Source: Prevotellaceae bacterium
GTDB taxonomy: Bacteria > Bacteroidota > Bacteroidia > Bacteroidales > UBA932
DNA: 8,852 bases
NCBI GenBank assembly: GCA_031289385.1
Contig: JAITPP010000350.1
Location: 1 to 8,852, forward strand
Direction: 5' to 3'
A program made the position numbers and the translations under genes. The notes beneath the pieces were generated by a model. That model was not told the origin of the DNA. It saw only the letters and a list, made by a program, of their open reading frames with translations, and did no database searches. Positions 5,936 through 8,852 of the stretch are shown one piece after another (position 1 is the first letter of the stretch; every line of letters begins with the position of its first letter).

Positions 5936-7420
5936 TCAAACTGTTCGATGTTTCTCATGTCCTTCTACATATATTGCGCTGAACGGACGTGCAGGACAAA
6001 GATTTTCGCATGCTCCGCATCCTATGCAACGTTCGGTGTCGATAGTCGGAATTTTAAGAGAATCGGGATTTTCGGCATCCTGTTTCACCATTTGTATTGC
6101 AGCCACAGGACAATGCCGCTCGCAATTTCGGCAACTTACGCTATCGTGAATTACTACGCAATTTTCTTTTACCCATACGGCGTGCCCGATTTGGGTAGCC
6201 GATTTATCCGCTGTTGTAATAAGATTTATTGCTCCCGTAGGACAAACTTCGGAACATTTTGTACATTCGGGACGACAATAGCCTCGTTCATACGACATTT
6301 CGGGTTGCATAAGCGCAGATAATTTATCTGACGGACGCAACACCTGATTCGGGCAAACCGACACGCACAATTGGCATGCGGTACAATGTTGAGCCAAATT
6401 GCGCAAACTTTCAGAGCCGGCAGGAACTATCGGCGTTGTACGATTTGGGATTTTTTTATTTTCTATTACCGCCAATCCGCCATCAACCATTTGTGAATAT
6501 GCTTTAAATGTTGTGAAAAATGCAAATAAAGCCGTAATAGAAAAGAATTTACGCCGAGATGAATCATCCGTGTTATTATTATTTTCGGTTGTTTTTTGCA
6601 CAGCCCGCAGCGGTGCATATTTTATGGCGTTTTTGTTACATTTTTCCATACAATCCATACATGTTACACAACGGCTGTAATCAATTTTATGCGCTTTTGA
6701 ATTGATACACGAGGCTTTACAGTTTCGCGCACATAAGCCGCAACTGTTGCATTTTTCTTCATCAATAACAGGTTTGAAAAATGAAAATCGGGATATGAAA
6801 CCTAATACCGTACCCACAGGACAAATTGTATTACAGTATGTTCGCCCGTTGCGCCAAGCCAAAACAGTAATTATTACAAATGTAGCGGCGGCAATAATAA
6901 AAGTTATCGCGCTTTTAATCCATACATCAACAGAATAAAACGTGTAACTGCCCATTCGCTCAGCAAAATATGCAATCAGATTGTTTCCCCATTGATACAA
7001 AGGTGCGAATAAATTGGATACTACACGCCCGTATCCGCTGTATGGTTCGATTAATGCAAATACAGAGTTTACGCCTGCAATAAAAACAATTACAAATATT
7101 GCCAATACGCCATATCGCAACCACGATATTGACGAAGAATAGACGAAACGGTTTTTTTTCCGTTTTCGTGCAATCCACGATATTATATCCTGATACACGC
7201 CAAGCGGACAAATCACAGAGCAATAAACACGTCCAAAAAGCAATGTAAGCACAATAAGCGCAACTACCACAACAACATTTAATGCCAACAACGCAGGCAC
7301 AAATTGTATTTTTGCCATCCAGCCAAACCATCCGTGCAAAACACCTGTGAAATCAAGAAACAGCAATGTTATCACAGCAAAGCAAACGACAGCAGCAATT
7401 ATTCTAATTTTTCGTAACAT
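5936..7420 (-). CDS. Membrane polyferredoxin, NapH-like module fused to NapG-like domain
   Basis: This 494-residue protein probably moves electrons from membrane quinol to the periplasm. Four membrane segments lie at about 7-25, 40-61, 102-122 and 168-188. Two CxxxCP motifs sit after segments two and four (C67/C71 and C196/C200), as in NapH and CcoG-like proteins. A two-cluster ferredoxin follows (C224, C227, C230, C234 and C251, C254, C257, C261), predicted cytoplasmic. Next comes SSRRKFF (R289-R290) and a hydrophobic stretch at 293-309, an internal Tat-like signal. The last part has four more cluster motifs starting at C346, C382, C430 and C465, with C421 as an extra cysteine, as in the four-cluster NapG. 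The total length is close to NapH plus NapG. It is the first gene of the operon, 36 bp before the aldo/keto reductase. No nitrate reductase gene is present, so a role in nitrate reduction is not supported. Confidence 0.9.
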   Translation of the reverse strand: MLRKIRIIAAVVCFAVITLLFLDFTGVLHGWFGWMAKIQFVPALLALNVVVVVALIVLTLLFGRVYCSVICPLGVYQDIISWIARKRKKNRFVYSSSISWLRYGVLAIFVIVFIAGVNSVFALIEPYSGYGRVVSNLFAPLYQWGNNLIAYFAERMGSYTFYSVDVWIKSAITFIIAAATFVIITVLAWRNGRTYCNTICPVGTVLGFISRFSFFKPVIDEEKCNSCGLCARNCKASCINSKAHKIDYSRCVTCMDCMEKCNKNAIKYAPLRAVQKTTENNNNTDDSSRRKFFSITALFAFFTTFKAYSQMVDGGLAVIENKKIPNRTTPIVPAGSESLRNLAQHCTACQLCVSVCPNQVLRPSDKLSALMQPEMSYERGYCRPECTKCSEVCPTGAINLITTADKSATQIGHAVWVKENCVVIHDSVSCRNCERHCPVAAIQMVKQDAENPDSLKIPTIDTERCIGCGACENLCPARPFSAIYVEGHEKHRTV

Positions 7421-7611
7421 AATTTATTTTTTAAGTTTTTATTGTAGTAATATTTCATTCTTTTTTAATGCAAAATATTTTTTTATTTGTTACAGTATCA
7501 AAACTTTATGACTGTTTATTTTCAAAAAATAAATTTTGATTTTATAATATCGTCAAAAAATATCGCGTTTTTGATTATAAATTGTAACACAAAAATACCT
7601 TCTGCACGATG

Positions 7612-7642
7612 CAAATGTAACATTTATTTTTGTTACAACAAA
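7612..7642 (-). promoter_or_regulatory. Predicted promoter of the polyferredoxin/reductase operon
   Basis: On the minus strand a TTTG -33 element (7642-7639) is followed after 19 bp by TACATTTG (7619-7612), an exact TAnnTTTG -7 element. Both the elements and the spacing fit the Bacteroidota sigma-ABfr promoter. Transcription would start near 7605, giving a leader of about 185 nt. A second -7-like word, TATTTTTG, lies at 7597-7590 without a properly spaced -33 element. Confidence 0.5.
7616..7637. promoter_or_regulatory. Palindromic operator candidate TGTAAC-N10-GTTACA
   Basis: A perfect 6-bp inverted repeat with a 10-bp AT-rich centre fills the spacer of the predicted operon promoter and overlaps its -7 element. 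Further half-sites lie downstream: TTGTAACA at 7582-7589 and TTTGTTACA at 7486-7494. Placement between the -33 and -7 elements is typical of a repressor operator. The half-site loosely recalls CRP/FNR-family sites, but the spacing does not match the classic N4 or N6 forms, so the regulator is unassigned. Confidence 0.45.
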
Positions 7643-7739
7643 GTGTTTAATATTTATCTTATTGCCTGCAACACTGCTAATTACAAATAAAAGATAAGAT
7701 AAACATATTTTTTTTATCTGTTTTTGTTAAGATTTTTTA

Positions 7740-7747
7740 TAATTTTG
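7740..7747 (+). promoter_or_regulatory. Candidate -7 element for cobB
   Basis: TAATTTTG matches TAnnTTTG exactly, and the ATG at 7813 would lie about 60 nt after the start of transcription. The nearest upstream TTTG (7723-7726) is only 13 bp away, too close for a standard -33 element, so this is a weak call. Confidence 0.3.
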
Positions 7748-7812
7748 TTGGTCGATATTAACAATATTTATGTTTTGATATGTAAAAAAATAATCGAAAA
7801 AAATAAAAGCAG

Positions 7813-8502
7813 ATGAAGAAATTAGTTGCACTAACAGGCGCGGGAATCAGCGCAGAAAGCGGAATATCTACGTTCAGAGATAGCGACGGGCTTTGGGAAC
7901 AGCATAACGTTATGGATGTTGCAAGTATTGAAGGCTGGTACAAAAATCCTAAACTTGTTCTTGATTTTTACAACGAACGCCGCAAACAACTTGAAACAAC
8001 TCAGCCCAACGCCGCTCACAAAATTCTTTACGAACTGGAACAGCATTTTAATGTTTGTGTGATAACTCAAAATGTTGATAATTTGCACGAACGCGCAGGC
8101 AGCACAAACATTATTCATTTGCACGGCGAACTGACAAAAATTCGCAGCGTTGCCGACGAAGATACAATTTACGAAATAGGCTACAAACCAATAAACATGG
8201 GCGATACCGACAAACACGGCTCTCAACTTCGTCCGCACATAGTGTGGTTTGGCGAGGCAGTTCCGATGTTGAATATTGCTGCAAAAATGGTTGATAACGC
8301 CGATATTATTGCAATAATAGGAACTTCGCTAAACGTATATCCGGCAGCAGGTTTGGTGAATTATAAACGCAACGGCGTTCCCGTATTTTTAATTAATCCG
8401 AACGACACAAATCCGTTTCACATACAAAATCTTACTTTGATAAAAGAAAAAGCAACAGTCGGCGTTGCTAAAATGCGAGATATTTTGTTGAAAGATATTT
8501 AG
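7813..8502 (+). CDS. cobB: NAD-dependent protein deacylase, Sir2 family class III
   Basis: This 229-residue cytoplasmic sirtuin removes acyl groups from lysines, consuming NAD+ and producing nicotinamide and O-acyl-ADP-ribose. The NAD-binding motif GAGISAESGI (9-18) with FRD at 21-23, the TQNVDNLHERAG motif (85-96) and catalytic H104 in HLHGE are all present, as are RPHIVWFGE (140-148) and the late Rossmann motif IGTSLNVYPA. FYNERR supplies Y53 and R56, the pair that binds acidic acyl groups in SIRT5 and E. coli CobB, so desuccinylase activity is plausible. The zinc-binding cysteines are absent: the only cysteine is C82, and the segment 107-139 is short. Zinc-free sirtuins of this form are, from memory, usual in Bacteroidota. 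The ATG at 7813 is the natural start because the NAD motif begins eight residues later. The gene stands alone, divergent from the polyferredoxin operon. Confidence 0.95.
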   Translation: MKKLVALTGAGISAESGISTFRDSDGLWEQHNVMDVASIEGWYKNPKLVLDFYNERRKQLETTQPNAAHKILYELEQHFNVCVITQNVDNLHERAGSTNIIHLHGELTKIRSVADEDTIYEIGYKPINMGDTDKHGSQLRPHIVWFGEAVPMLNIAAKMVDNADIIAIIGTSLNVYPAAGLVNYKRNGVPVFLINPNDTNPFHIQNLTLIKEKATVGVAKMRDILLKDI

Positions 8503-8506
8503 AAAT

Positions 8507-8660
8507 CAATTACGAATTATCAATTACAAATTACGATTTTGCAGAGCAGAAAAGCAAGTTCGCAGGAATTGAGAATTGAAAATTGAGAAAAGTTGGGAAC
8601 TTTGCGGTAAAAAATAAATAACCACAAAGCACACGAAGTATGCACAAAGAACACAAAAAA
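8507..8660 (+). repeat. Intergenic mosaic repeat, copy 2
   Basis: Just after cobB come AATTACG-type words (8507-8540), then ACTTTGCGGTAAAAAA (8599-8614), then ACCACAAAGCACACGAAG and related CACAAAG words to about 8660. The first two parts match the spacer after lptD in order and orientation. CTTTGCGGT (8600-8608) can pair with ACCACAAAG (8621-8629), with one imperfect position, around a 12-base A/T loop. There is no T-tract, so a terminator is not supported. Confidence 0.65.
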
Positions 8661-8738
8661 ACATCAAATATAAATTGTGAAGTATTGATTTTTATTATAA
8701 CAAATGCGCAACAGGTATTTCATTATTAAAAAAATTAT

Positions 8739-8746
8739 TACCTTTG
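8739..8746 (+). promoter_or_regulatory. Candidate -7 element before the frame at 8771
   Basis: TACCTTTG is an exact TAnnTTTG match. Transcription would begin near 8753, about 18 nt before the ATG at 8771. The upstream word TTTC at 8718-8721 is a one-mismatch -33 element at 17 bp, slightly short of the usual spacing. It supports a real gene start here. Confidence 0.4.
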
Positions 8747-8770
8747 CTAAATAATATAAAAAACATTTCT

Positions 8771-8852
8771 ATGGACTTTAAAGATTTAATAAAACACCGC
8801 TTGTTTTCGCAAAAAATATATAGCAAAAGTACGCTACGCCAATAAAAAAGCC
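8771..8852 (+). pseudogene. Possible start of a nitroreductase-like gene with a +1 frameshift
   Basis: The ATG opens MDFKDLIKHR, which resembles the beginning of nitroreductase-family proteins. In the same frame it continues only to a TAA at 8843-8845 (24 codons). If one base is skipped after 8800, the next frame reads CFRKKYIAKVRYANKKA and stays open to the window end, resembling the R-x-Y-x-x-K stretch that normally follows in this family. A promoter-like -7 element precedes it. This could be a broken gene, a sequencing error or an unrelated short peptide. Too little is visible to decide. Confidence 0.3.

Larger units (their letters stand above)
7421..7812. other. Divergent regulatory spacer between polyferredoxin operon and cobB
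   Basis: These 392 bp are very AT-rich and have no credible gene. They contain the predicted operon promoter with its palindrome, the extra TGTTACA/TGTAACA half-sites, and a -7-like word for cobB. An A/T-rich imperfect inverted repeat around 7690-7720 (AGATAAA facing TTTATCT) is probably composition-driven. Confidence 0.6.

Noticed and set aside
5915..6322. 135-codon plus-strand frame with many Cys and Phe
   Set aside because: The cysteines are antisense shadows of the ferredoxin motifs in the polyferredoxin gene.
5936..7420. Periplasmic nitrate reductase (nap) operon
   Set aside because: There are NapH- and NapG-like modules but no NapA, NapB or NapD nearby; the partner gene is an aldo/keto reductase.
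7690..7726. Hairpin AGATAAA facing TTTATCT as a terminator or riboswitch
   Set aside because: It is short, almost pure A/T and located in a divergent promoter region; chance pairing is the likelier cause.
1..8852. tRNA, rRNA or integrase attachment sites
   Set aside because: No cloverleaf with a CCA-type end, rRNA-like conserved segment or integrase gene was recognised on either strand.

Overview
The window is AT-rich and fits an anaerobic Bacteroidota member, probably Bacteroidales. Three things point there: an LptD of the Bacteroidota type next to a divergent cell-wall amidase, a short zinc-free CobB-type sirtuin, and several upstream regions with the Bacteroidota -7 promoter motif TAnnTTTG instead of E. 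coli-type boxes or strong Shine-Dalgarno sites. The assignment rests on protein features recognised by eye, not on a database search.

Layout. Positions 1-1055 (minus) hold an exported N-acetylmuramoyl-L-alanine amidase that runs off the left edge inside a 57-bp tandem repeat. Divergent from it, 1143-3860 (plus) encodes LptD, the outer-membrane LPS assembly barrel. Positions 3861-4495 are non-coding and rich in repeats: a GTYGTAA heptamer array, AATTACG arrays, a REP-like triple hairpin and a possible insertion-sequence end. A two-gene minus-strand operon follows, read from 7420 down to 4496. Its first gene is a membrane polyferredoxin that looks like a NapH-NapG fusion. Its second is an aldo/keto reductase with a twin-arginine leader and a C-terminal two-cluster ferredoxin domain. 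The 392-bp spacer at 7421-7812 carries a predicted operon promoter with a palindrome inside it. cobB lies at 7813-8502 (plus). The last 350 bp repeat motifs seen after lptD, then show a promoter and a short reading frame that resembles the start of a nitroreductase broken by a +1 frameshift.

How the genes relate. The amidase and LptD form a cell-envelope pair: peptidoglycan cleavage and LPS insertion. The ferredoxin/aldo-keto reductase pair is the most interesting part. The sequence suggests a route from membrane quinol through a NapH-like module to a periplasmic NapG-like four-cluster domain, and then to a Tat-exported reductase with an intact aldo/keto reductase tetrad and its own Fe-S tail. 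The substrate is unknown, and the electron route is inferred from domain order and operon structure. CobB is a stand-alone protein deacylase gene.
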